DNA of 64,000 nucleotides from Typhlomys cinereus. Lineage: Eukaryota; Chordata; Mammalia; Rodentia; Platacanthomyidae. Each line of letters starts with the position of its first letter. The stretch's first letter is position 1. A model generated the notes under the pieces. It saw only the letters and a list, made by a program, of their open reading frames with translations. It had not been told where the DNA came from and made no database searches. The DNA lies in contig JALPQD010000240.1 of the NCBI GenBank assembly GCA_023101885.1, forward strand, positions 2,077,501-2,141,500, read 5' to 3'. Shown piece by piece: positions 24,723 through 35,470 of the stretch. The position numbers and the translations under genes are program-made.

Positions 24723-27700
24723 ATGTCTGGAATTAAAAATAGTTTCTCCATTATAACACTAAATGTTAATGGACTTAATTCACCAATCAAGAGACACAGA
24801 TTACAAACTTGGATTAAAAATCACAATCCATCAATCTGCTGCCTGCAGGAAACCCATCTCACCACAAAAGATAGGCACGCTCTAAAAATAAAAGGCTGGT
24901 CAACAATTCTACAAGCTAATGGAAGCAGAAAACAGGCAGGGGTAGCCATTATGCTATCAGAAAAAGTGGACTTCAAACCAAAGAAAATTATAGGAGACAC
25001 GGATGGATACTACATTTTAGTCACAGGTACAACTCATCAGAAAGACTTCACAATACTGAACATACATGCACCCAATACAGGCCCCTCCACGTTCATTAAG
25101 AAAACCCTACAGCGTCTAAAGCAAGAAATCAACTCCCAAACGATAATTCTTGGGGATTTCAACACCGCCCTCTCAACATAGGATAGATCAACAGGTTAAA
25201 AGCTTAACAGAGACACTTTGGAACTTAATCAAACCCTTAAAGAAATGGACCTTATAGATCTCTATCGAACTTTCCACCCACGTACCAAAGAATACACATT
25301 TTTCTCAGCAGCACACGGAACTTTCTCCAAAATAGATCACATATTGGGCCACAAAACGAATCTACACATATACAAAAAAGTTGAAATTCTAACCTGTGCC
25401 CTATCAGACCACCACGGCCTAAAGCTCGACATCCATAACACATCAAACAAGAGAAAATACACTAACTCCTGGAAATTTAACAATATGATGCTGAATGAGA
25501 ACTGGATTCAGGAAGAAATTAAAAAGGAAATTCAAGATTTCCTGAAAGTGAATGATAATGAAAATACAACTAACCAAAATCTCTGGGACACAATGAAACC
25601 TGTCCTAAGAGGTAAGTTCATAGCTCGTAATGCCTACATCAAAAAATTGGAAACATCAGAAATAAACAACTTAACAATGCAGCTTAAAGTTTTAGAAAAA
25701 CTAGAGTAATCTGATCCCAAAAATAGTAGAAGAGAGGAGATTAGCAAAATAAGGGGAGAAATATCTGAAATTGAGATTAAGAACACGATAGAAAAAATCA
25801 ACCAGTCAAAAAGCTGGTTCTTTGAAAAAATCAATAAGATTTATGCACCCCTACCTAAATTAACCAAAAGCAGGAGAGAGAAAACCCAAATTAACAAAAT
25901 AAGAAATGAACATGGAGTTATCACTACGGATACCCAAGAAATCCAGAGAATTATAACATCATATTTCAAAAACTCTGTGAAGTTTGACAACACAAAAGAG
26001 ATGGATGAATTTCTAAGTAAACACAACTTACCTAAATTGAATCAGGAAGTTGTGAATTATTTAAATAGTCCTATAACATATAAGGAAATTGAGGAAGTAA
26101 TCTTGAATCTTCCCTCCAAATAATGTCCTGGACCAGATGGATTCAGCACAGAGTTCTACCAGACATTTGAGGAGTTAATAATACCAATACTCCTTAAACT
26201 GTTCCATCAAATAGCAAAGGAAGGAACACTGCCAAATTCCTTCTATGAAGCTAATATCGTTTTAATCCAAAAACCTAATAAAGACTCACTTAAAAAAGAA
26301 AACAATAGGCCGATCTCTCTGATGAACACAGATGCAAAGATTCTCAACAAAGTCTTAGCAAATCGGATTGAAAAACATATTAAAAAGATTATTCACGGGG
26401 ACCAAGTAGGCTTCATCCCCGGCACACAAGGTTGGTTCAACATACGCAAATCAATAAATGTAATTCATCATGTAAACCCCAAAGTCCAAGACCACATGAT
26501 ACTCTCGATAGATGCAGAAAAAGCTTTTAACAAGATCCAACAGCCTTTTATGATCAAAACGCTAGAGACAGTAGGAATGGAAGGAACCTTTATCAATATA
26601 ATAAAAGCTATATACAACAAGCCAACAGCAAGGATTATACTCAATTGGGAAAAACTTGAAGCATTCCCACTTCAATCAGGAACTAAACAAGGCTGTCCAC
26701 TGTCGCCATTTCTTTTCAATATTGTACTTGAACTCTTAGCTGAAGCCATAAGACAAGAAAGGGGCATAAGAGGGATTCAAATTGGCAAGGAAGAAGTCAA
26801 GCTATCCCTATTTGCAGATGACATGATCTTATAACTGAGGGATCCCAAAAACTCCACCAGGAAGCTCCTGGAACTAATTGAGAAGTTCAGCAGGGTGGCA
26901 GGATACAAAATAAATGTGCAAAAATCAGAGGCCTTCCTATATGCCCAGAATGAAAGAAGTGAAAAAGCCTTGAGAGAAACCATACCATTTACTATAGCCC
27001 CTAAAAAAATGAAATACCTTGGTATAAACCTAACCAAGGAGGTAAAAGACCTTTACAATGAAAACTTTAAAACCCTAAAGAAAGAAATTGCAGAAGACAC
27101 CAGAAGGTGGAAAGACCTCCCATGTTCCTGGATTGACAGAATCAACATCGTAAAAATGACCATCCTACCAAAGGCAATATACAAATTCAATGCTATTCCA
27201 ATTAAAATCCCAAAGCAATTCTTTAAAGAAGTTGACCACACAATCTCAGAATTCACATGGAGGCACAAAAGACCCAGGATAGCAAAGACAATCCTGAGTA
27301 ACAAAAACGCTGCTGGAGGTATTACCATACCGAACCTTAGTCTATATTACAAATCCATAGTTATAAAAACAGCCTGGTACTGGCTCCAAAATAGACACAC
27401 AGATCAATGGATAAGGATTGAAGACACAGATATAAGCCCACAAAGTTACAGCCATTTGGTCTTTGACAAAGGGGCCCAAAGAATCCAATGGAAAAAGAAC
27501 AGCATCTTCAACAAATGGTGCTGGCAAAACTGGATCTCCACATGCAGAAGATTAAAGCTGGACCCGTACTTGTCACCATGTACAAGACTTAATTCCAAAT
27601 GGATCAAGGACCTTGATATAAGGCCAGAGACTATAAAAACCATAGTTGAAAGGATAGGGAACTCCCTTGAGCTGATTGTCTAGGCCAACATTTCCTAAAC

Positions 27701-28534
27701 AGACATCCAATGGCACAGTCACTGCTACCAACTCTCAACAGTTGGGATCTTGTGAAAATAAGAGCTTCTGTTCAGATAAAGAGATTGTAACACGAGCTCA
27801 AAGGCAACCCACAAAATGGGAGAAAATCTTCACTAACCACATATCTGACAGAACTCTACTGTAGAGTGCACAAACAACTTAGAAAACTAAACACCAAAGA
27901 AACCAATGGCCCAATTAAAAAATGGGCCCTGGAACTTAAAAGAAATTTTACCAGGGACGAAATTAAAATGTTTAACAAATATCTTAAAAAATGCTCCACT
28001 TCTTTAGCCATCAGGGAAATGCAAATCAAAACTTCCCTGAGATATCATCTCACCCCGGTCTTGATGGCAAAAATCCACAATACAAGCAAAAACAAATGCT
28101 GGAGAGGATGTGGAGAGAGGGGAACTCTCCTACATTGCTGGTGGGAGTGCAGGCTCATACAGCCACTCTGCCGAGCCATCTGGAGATTCTTAAAGAAATT
28201 AAAGATTGAAATGCTATATGACCCTGCGATTCCACTTTTGGGTATAACCCCCCATACAGCAGAGGTTCGCCTCAATAGCACAAGCACAACCATGTTCATA
28301 GCAGCACTGTTTACAATAGCAAAGACATGGAATCAACCTAAATGTCCAACAGTTGACGAGTGGATAAGGAAACTGTGGTTCATCTATACAATGGAGTACT
28401 ACTCAGCCATCAAAAATGATGAATTACTGGAATTTGCCGGGAAATGGATGTCATTAGAAACAATTATATTAAGTGAAATATCCCAGACCCAGAAAATTAA
28501 GCGCCGTATGTACTCCGTAATAGGTGGCTCCTAA
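24723..28534 (+). pseudogene. L1 ORF2 (endonuclease / reverse transcriptase), multiply disrupted
   Basis: L1 ORF2 nicks target DNA and reverse-transcribes L1 RNA at the nick. It begins MSGIKNSFSIITLNVNG. The AP-like endonuclease domain (about 24723-25440) shows 'LQETH', 'GDFN' and 'SDHHG' (25404-25418). The reverse transcriptase region (about 26130-27000) shows 'GPDGF', 'NRPISLMN', 'GFIPG', '[10 protein letters not shown]' and the catalytic FADD at 26811-26822. The C-terminal Cys-rich motif (CWRGCG...HCWWEC) lies at about 28097-28150, and the protein ends YSVIGGS. In-frame stops occur at 25179, 25197, 25707, 26121, 26832 and 27681. Two further frame changes fall between about 27660 and 27866. 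Each part is otherwise well conserved in order and length against the usual roughly 1,270-1,280 residues. It cannot encode an active protein. Confidence 0.95.
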
Positions 28535-29611
28535 TACCAAACCCACCCAGCCCATCTTGAGACACTCATAGGTAAATCTATGTATTACCTACAGTAATTG
28601 CAAGGATTATGAACAGGAGGGATGGGGTTGGAGGGCCACACCAGAAACAAGGAGAGAAGTGACCAGGTTACAGTAAAGAAAATCGGCCTCCATCAAGGAC
28701 TGTTAGAAAGTAATGTGACACCTGGTTAAGTTCACAGACATTTGTTCCTGATCATTTACAACTAAGGGGGTATGAACTCACCAGAAGGGGAGGGCATATA
28801 GTCCGGCAGATTAAAAAGTAACCATTTTGTAAATGGGTGATTGACCCCTCCCATTGCCAAATGCCATATGACCCTGCGATTCCACTTTTGGGTATAAGTA
28901 TTACATCTACCCTTGAATGTGCTCTTATAATAAGACTCCAGTTTAACAGCTTTCTGTCTCTGGCCAGGGGGTGACATACAGTGCGCATCACGATGGAGTG
29001 AAGGGCATTGCAGGAGCAACAAAACTGCAAAAGAAAATCAAGAAAACACTATCCAGAACTTCAGAGACTCTATATCAACCACCTAGAACTAGGCCAGACT
29101 AATTTCTCCCCATCCTGAAGCTCAGGGATATTTGTGGAAGAGGGGGTGGTAAGAGTGTAAGAGCAAAAGGATGGGAGGAGCAATGATTTGCGGGATTCTC
29201 CACACAAGTTAGCGCTGAAGCAATCATAATTGGACATTGCATGCCTGGCGCAGTGTCCAACACACTATTGACCTCACAAAGTCTAGCATCCGCTGGAGGC
29301 ACCAGGATCCTTGGAGGCAAGGGATTGACAGCCACAGTGGTGTTCCTATGCTTCGGGGGAACACAGGAAAGGGTTTGGGGAGGTGCCACTGGGTCCTTGT
29401 ACGTCATCGGAGGGAGGGCCCAGAGGAGAGTCAGGCATGCACAAGAAAGGACTCTGGGGGTTGGGGCGGGATGCACGGGGGGATGGGGAGGGAGGAGTGA
29501 GAGGAAGAGGAGCTGGGGGTTCGGGGGAGGAGGAGGGAGAGAGGGAACTGGTGTACCTATTAAGTTTGTATGAGCGTAAATAATAATAAAAAATGTATTA
29601 AAAAAAAAAAA

Positions 29612-29675
29612 GAAGGCACCTGAATGTGTGTGCCTGTGGAGACCTAAGGGTAATGTCAAGAACCAAAAAAAAAAA
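29612..29675 (+). other. 3' segment with a second poly(A): candidate 3' transduction
   Basis: After the first poly(A) there are about 53 bp of non-L1 sequence (29612-29664, starting gaaggcacctgaatgtg), then a second A-run at 29665-29675 that abuts the right 54-bp repeat. This is the hallmark of transcription past the L1 polyadenylation site. No AATAAA is visible in the transduced segment. Confidence 0.8.
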
Positions 29676-29676
29676 G

Positions 29677-29730
29677 AAATTCAGGTGAGAATCATTATTT
29701 AATAAAAGATTTATACATTGCATCCTATTT
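29677..29730 (+). repeat. 54-bp direct repeat, right copy
   Basis: Matches 22868-22921 with one mismatch and lies directly after the second poly(A). After it the sequence diverges from the left flank (aatactttg here, ggtgatgac there). Confidence 0.92.
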
Positions 29731-32015
29731 AATACTTTGTATTTATAAAGGTGGGCACTTTATTTGTGGAGTGGGAGGTGACCTTTTTGTACAGATCACA
29801 TTCATTCCTCTGGTCATGTAAGCAGAGGGCTCAGAGTCCCCTGATCCTCACACTTGGAAGTAAAGAGTGGAATTGGGTTAGAAGGGTGTGCAATTGCACA
29901 CCGACCATGCCAAGGTGTGTGTGGGGGGGGGTCAGCACTATGTCCTGTACTCAGGGCTTTGGGGGTTGGAGCAGAGGTCACTTGGTAGAAGTGTCTCCTT
30001 GTTATATGCGAGGAGATGAACATCCTCCACTTGAGGAGGATGCGGCTAGTGGGCTTGGTGCTAGTGGAAGAATTTGGAGAAATGCATAACATTGCTGTGG
30101 TAGTAGAATGTGGTAAAGCTACTTCTGATTTATTCTGATGGTCAGGATGATGGTGAGCAGGTTCAGGGAGGTGACTTGTGCCACCTGAATTTGGGTCATT
30201 CTGAACAGGAAGAGTTATTAAATTTCTGTGCTTTCTTCTTCACTGAAATATAAAATGTTTCTAGATTGAGTGAACAAGGTGCAGTTAGAACCATGGGCAG
30301 TTCTGCCTGGCTGATGAAGTATGTGATGAGCTGCTTTGGAGGAATGTGGTTCTTGTGACAAGTGTTTGGTGACAGTACAGTACTATCAATTAGTGGTGGT
30401 CAACAGGAAGATGGACATTATCACAGGTTGTCCAACTGTCCCAGTGAGGGTTCACATGAGCCTGTGAGTGTCTCTGTTCTGTAACCTCGAACAACTCTAC
30501 ACATCAAGACAGAGCCCTACATCCTGGCACATCTCTCTCCTCATGCAAAACAGCTCACTTACTTGCAGACTTTAATAGAAAATCCATGTTTGTCTCAGAA
30601 AAGGAAATATATTTTCCTTTTCACTTCAGGTGTTTATCTTAAAATCCCTAAAAGACTGTCTGGGAAATTTTGGTCTATTTCCAGAGAGTTCTCCCCTTGC
30701 AATCAAGCTGTTCCTCTTTATTATAATCAAATTTTTGGCAGACTTTGGCAGCATCCTGTTAATAGTTCTTTCAGCTTGAGGTGCAGGTTGTTGTCTTAAG
30801 GAATTCCATATGCATCAAGACTGCCAAGGTTCTAGAGCTACTATTGCCTTGGAGCTCATTGGTAGCGTGAGCCATGGCTGGGCATGCAGGGCATGGTCTT
30901 ATCTAAACATTCTCACCTTTAAAATCAATAGTGATCAAGGTTTCCTCTGCTTTATTAACTGCTTCATAAAGATATGTTATATCTTTATCCTCCATGACCA
31001 CCTTTAACATATGTAATTTCACAACTGAAAACAAAATGAGGCTGCATCATTTTAGGTCTTAAAAAGCATTCTAAACATATCCATATCCCAGCAGCTCTAC
31101 TCTGTGGAATTGTCTATGTGCTGTGATTTCACAGTTTGTCCCCAGCAGTGCAAATAAACTATAAAATCAAACAAGTCAAATGCAAGCTTCACTTCTTTTA
31201 AAGGGGAAAAGTAATTTAGGATTCTTCCAATTTGCTTTCCTTGCTCTCATCCAAGCAAGTTAAGTTAGAAGGACTTAATGTTTTGGTTTACAGGTCCAGA
31301 GGAAATGCAGTTTGTCATGGCAGGGAGTATACATAGTGGCAAATAGAGAAGGTTTGATAGTAGAAACAGGAGACCAGCTATTACATTGTAACCATAATCA
31401 GAAAGGAGAGAGAGGGAGAGAGAGGGAGAGAGAGAGAGAGTAATAGTACCGGGCAATCCAACCTCTAGGCCACCTCCAATATCCTTCTCCCAGCAAGGCT
31501 CCACCTCCTTAAGGTTCCATAACGTTCTCAAGCAGTGCCACCAGTCAGGGACCAATTGTTCTAATTCACAAGCCTCTTAAGGACATGTCACACTCAGCCC
31601 ATACTAATGATATTCTAAATTTGGAAACCAAAAACTGTCTCACAGAACAAAAGACCTTTGCAGCTTCTAATGCCCACTCAAAGTACATCCACAGGAAGCT
31701 GAAGCAAACCAAGAAGTCATATTTTCCACTTAAACCAGGAATTAAATGTCCATCTTTGAAGAATATTCCTATTTTCTGTTTATTTTATCATTATGTACCT
31801 CAAGGTCTTTAGTTATCCGTGGAGCACTACTTTAGTTGAACATTCCATGGAGTATAGTCAGTCACAAGACGTCATCATTTTGATGGATTTCTAACCAATT
31901 AAGTAACTTAAAGGGGAAAAAAAATCAGTTTCTTCTATGTTTATTATAGTTACTTTCACAAGAAACTTTTGGTCAAAGCCATACTGAGCATTAGCTGTGT
32001 ATCAACTAAATCTTC
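29731..32015. other. Mostly unique sequence; GA repeat and possible old LTR fragment
   Basis: 29731-31400 has no recognised family. ORFs of 112 and 92 codons on opposite strands at 29751-30092 lack domains and overlap each other. A GA-rich tract lies at about 31404-31440. About 31440-31610 resembles the minus-strand end of a MaLR-like LTR ('caaggctccacctcctt', 'gccaccagtcagggaccaa'). Confidence 0.45.
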
Positions 32016-32032
32016 AGAACTGATTTCAGCTG

Positions 32033-32332
32033 GGGCTGGAGAGGTGGCTCAGGGGTTAAGCCTCCGCCTTGCAGGCGGAAGGTCCTGAGTTCGGATCCCA
32101 GATCCCATGTATAGACGCCAGGCGGAAGCGGGGGCGACCTGCGCTTCTGGTCCTGGTAGGGCGGAGCCTGTGAATCCCGGGGCTGAAGGAGTTGGAGGCG
32201 TCCATGGTGGTTCACGAATTCGTCCGTGGTTCTACACACACACAGACACACACGCACGCATACACATACACACGTATATGCACACGGTTGAATAAATAAT
32301 AATAATAATAAAAAAAAATTAAAAAAAAAAAA
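32033..32332 (+). mobile_element. Young B2-like SINE, subfamily a
   Basis: Full length, and the closest relative of the copies at 20226 and 46676 ('ggcgtccatggtggttcacg', no 'agtaaac' insert). It ends GTTGAATAAATAATAATAATA and poly(A). A 17-bp perfect target-site duplication, agaactgatttcagctg, is at 32016-32032 and 32333-32349. Confidence 0.95.
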
Positions 32333-32639
32333 AGAACTGATTTCAGCTGATGGTCATCATTAATTTCCAGAACCAGTTCTAAGAATTCTTTTATTTTTTT
32401 CTAAGTATAGCATTACCATTGAAAATTGCTTGCAAGTATACTTATTCTATTTGCTCTCTAAGCTGTGATATATGTCTGGAGAAAAAGATTTAGGTAATCA
32501 TAAGCCACTGGGATTGTGAATGAGGGCTAGCTCTTTACATAGCCACAGATAGATACCCAAATTTGCATGCTTCTATGGGGCTATCTAATCTAGTCTAGGG
32601 CAACCCAACTTCTAGGCAAATGGTTTAAAAGTTATGTGA

Positions 32640-32732
32640 GGACCTCTGAGATACCTCAGTGGATTAGGTATCTTCTCCTAAACCTGGCAATCTGGAATTG
32701 ATCCATGAAATCCACATGGTGCATGCGTCTGC

Positions 32733-32793
<61 letters not shown>
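32640..32793 (+). mobile_element. Old tRNA-derived SINE fragment ending in (CT)n
   Basis: An eroded tRNA-like head ('gagatacctcagtggattagg', 'ctggaattgatccatgaaa') is followed by 'tggtgcatgcgtctgcc' and then a (CT)n microsatellite (about 32733-32793). The head plus CT-rich tail resembles SINEs of dipodoid rodents as I remember them; this is weak evidence on its own. Confidence 0.5.
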
Positions 32794-32798
<5 letters not shown>

Positions 32799-33534
32799 AA
32801 ACAGATAAATTTATTAAAGTGACCACAGTAATGCCTTGCCATTTATATATTGTCCATCATCAATGACAGAAAAAATAACTATGGCAGTAATGCAAGCACT
32901 ATAAAACAAGCAAACAAACACAACAAAATAGAAAGTTAAAAATCTTGAGACATTCACTAACAGGTCTATTAAGAAAATTTTTGCAAAACTGATTTGGAGG
33001 AAACTTTGGCTGTTGGCAATAGTCTGAAAAATTAAAAATTAAAAAAAGTTTGTTTAGCTAGCATTCTTTTAGCTAAGAATCCAATATTTCCACTCAACTC
33101 TAGCATTTATGACCACTGTGATCTCCAGGGGCACTGAAATTTCTTATAGCACTTTCCAGATCTGCAAAGATTAAATCTCACTCCTGGAATGCCTCTGTGG
33201 TCTAGATTCATATTCTCAAAATTGAAAAGGCACTTCAACATCATGCTTTACCAAATACTGGAAACTTGCTCTGTGTTGAGCCATGTAGATTCAGCCTCCA
33301 GCTAGAGGCCAGTGAAAGCAAATCACAGCTTCCCGGGTTATCTATCCCACCTGGCCACAGCTCTGTCTCTTCATTCTTGCTTGGTTGTTTTCCCTTTGAT
33401 ATTGAACTGACATTTATTTCCTTGCTCCCCACAGGCTCTTCCACTACATTTTGGCTTATGATAAATTATATCTGATATAACCATACTTTTATTAATCTGA
33501 AAACTAGTTGAAGACAGCATTTCCTCCATTTGAT
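32794..33534. other. Unique sequence, nothing recognised
   Basis: No repeat family identified. Overlapping ORFs of 67-77 codons on both strands at 33241-33604 have no recognisable domain. Confidence 0.5.
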
Positions 33535-33925
33535 CTGATTTACTAGCGTGGATGTCATAGGCACAGGTGTCAACTTGACTGTTGAGGGTTCGGGCTCTGG
33601 GCACATTTGTAGAGAATTAGTGGTTGAGTTAAGCTCAGAGCAAACCTGCAGGAGATTGTCTGGCTGATGTGGAAGGCCCAGGTGGGTGGGATTAAGCCAT
33701 GGAATAAAATACAGAGAGCTGGTAGAGTTGTACCTGTCTCAGCCGTTATGCAGAGATGGTGTGGTCAGTTCCCTCGGTGTTGGCGTGAACTCTCCCATCA
33801 AGCTAGGCTACAGACTGTAACCAGACTATTGTAAAAAAAAAAAAACAAAAAACTTTTATTCCTTTAAGCTGTTTGATGGTGGATTGTCAGCAACCATTCA
33901 GGTGAACTGCAACAGTGGATAAAGT
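33535..33925 (+). mobile_element. hAT-like (URR1-like) non-autonomous element, copy 2
   Basis: Begins near 'aggtgtcaacttgactg' with 'ctctgggcacatttgtagagaatta'. It continues through 'gcaaacctgcaggagattgtct', 'gtgggtgggattaagcc', 'gaactctcccatcaag' and 'ctgtaaccagactattgtaa', and ends 'tttaagctgtttgatgg'. The same block order occurs at 44070-44490 and, inverted, at 12660-13080. An A-rich insert lies at about 33831-33850. Confidence 0.7.
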
Positions 33926-34257
33926 TGGTTTTGAGTAGCAACAATGGTTTTTTAATTATTTTATTTTTTTAGTTTTGCAAGCATAATGAGTACTTATCTC
34001 TGCTTTCCTCTAGCCCCCTTCCCTCCCTATCCCCTACCTTTTTTTATCAATCTATCCAACTCCCTCCCGCTCTCCTGCCTGTCTACTTCTATGGACCTCT
34101 CTGGCTTGTCTACTCTTGTGGCATACCAAGTTGCCTCTCTTCGGGCCACCCTACTGGTAGGGTTAATTCCCTCATCCAGCTACAGTCTTTAAGTTTCCAT
34201 TGTATGTTCTTCTTTCTCTTAAGTTCCTCTACAGCCTATGGTGTGTCAGTCATTATT

Positions 34258-34345
34258 CAGCAAGGAGGTAGAAGCAATCCAGGGTGATTCCCAAACTCCT
34301 TGGTCCTCCACAGTAACATATAGTGCCCTCTGATACACACACACA

Positions 34346-34403
<58 letters not shown>

Positions 34404-34420
34404 AATAAATAAAAATTTAA
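34258..34420 (+). mobile_element. 5'-truncated older B2-like SINE with (CA)n tail
   Basis: Only the 3' half is present: 'gtagaagcaatccagggtgattcccaa', then 'agtgccctctgatacacac', as in the copy at 56380. It then runs into a long interrupted (AC)n tract (about 34338-34400) and ATAAATAAATAA. Confidence 0.75.
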
Positions 34421-35470
34421 AGTATTGAAGGAATGAGACTTATCCAATAATTAAGATGTACTTTTTTTTACATTTTTAATTTATTTTTCCCCAATCATAT
34501 AAGCTCAATAGGTACCCCTCCCTCCCTCCACCCCTTCATAGTCCCCGTTTCACCCTCCCCCCATTTTCTCCTTCCTTTTACTCCCCTCCCTCCCCTTCTC
34601 TCAGTGCCTCCCCCTTCTCCCCTCCCATTCTCTGGAGCATCCTTTAGGACTTCCCTCTGAGTCCTCCACTCTAGTGAGGTGTAAGGACTCGGTGGCATAG
34701 CTCAGAGCCCTTTCTTGGGCTCACCATTGTTATGGGAACTTTATTATTTCTGTTAATTTCTTGCCTCTAAGGATCCTAGTGCCTGTGATCCATGTTAGAC
34801 TTTGAGCGGTCATTGACATATCAGTCATGGTGCAGGTCATGAAAAGTCCAATTATGACTACTGTGGCCCTAAATTGTATGAAGTATCTTGCATATTGTTG
34901 GTCCTCCCCATCTTTAGGCTCTTACAATCTTGCTGACCCCCCCTCTTCTGCAAGTTTCCCTGAGCTTTAGGATGGGGAGAGATTGGCTGATCTGGTTCCA
35001 GGTGATTAATGTAGGATTTTTGGTGTTCTGAATTACAGTTTGTTGTTGTTTTCAGTTTTGCTGTTCCTGCACCGCCCTTGGCTCCATCCTCATTGGTATT
35101 GGAGGTCACTTCCTAACCAAAGATAAAAGGCTGTTTAAATGAAGATCTTACTATAAGAGGAGATTCAAAGGTAGCTGGAATAGGACTAGGAGACCACAGT
35201 GAAGGTGGGCCAGTGTCCCATTTTCAGGATGGTTGCCATCTATCTGCCAGTCCCTATACCCTCCCAGATTGGTGAGATCAAACCTCCTCAGTCCCAAGTG
35301 ACCAGTAAGGAAAGTGAGATGAGCTTCACCAGATGACTCGCTATTTACTTGCAATACTTGATGATAACCTATTTTCTCTACTGAAACATGATCCTCCTGT
35401 TTATAATGATTGTGTTTACTATAAGTATTACAGAGATTTATCTTTGAATATGTCATTAAGTGAGTTGGTA

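Larger units (their letters stand above)
23441..29611 (+). mobile_element. Near-full-length LINE-1, defective
   Basis: A complete order of L1 parts: a short GC-rich 5' UTR with CpGs (about 23450-23606), ORF1 (23607-24672), a 50-bp spacer, ORF2 (24723-28534), then a 3' UTR with a polypurine G-rich tract (about 29460-29545), the terminal 'attaagtttgtatgagcg' and the first poly(A) at 29600-29611. The 5' UTR is only about 165 bp and shows no tandem monomers, so it may be truncated. ORF1 and ORF2 carry multiple stops and frameshifts, so the copy cannot make both proteins. The 54-bp repeats outside it show it arrived by target-primed reverse transcription together with flanking DNA, or made an unusually long duplication. 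Confidence 0.95.

Noticed and set aside
23445..29623. 9-bp inverted match, tcaggtgcc at 23445 and ggcacctga at 29615, near both ends of the L1
   Set aside because: Too short and not at the element termini; expected by chance at this scale of searching.
29751..30092. 112- and 92-codon ORFs on opposite strands, considered as a processed pseudogene
   Set aside because: No recognised protein in either frame and no poly(A) or duplication marking a retrocopy.
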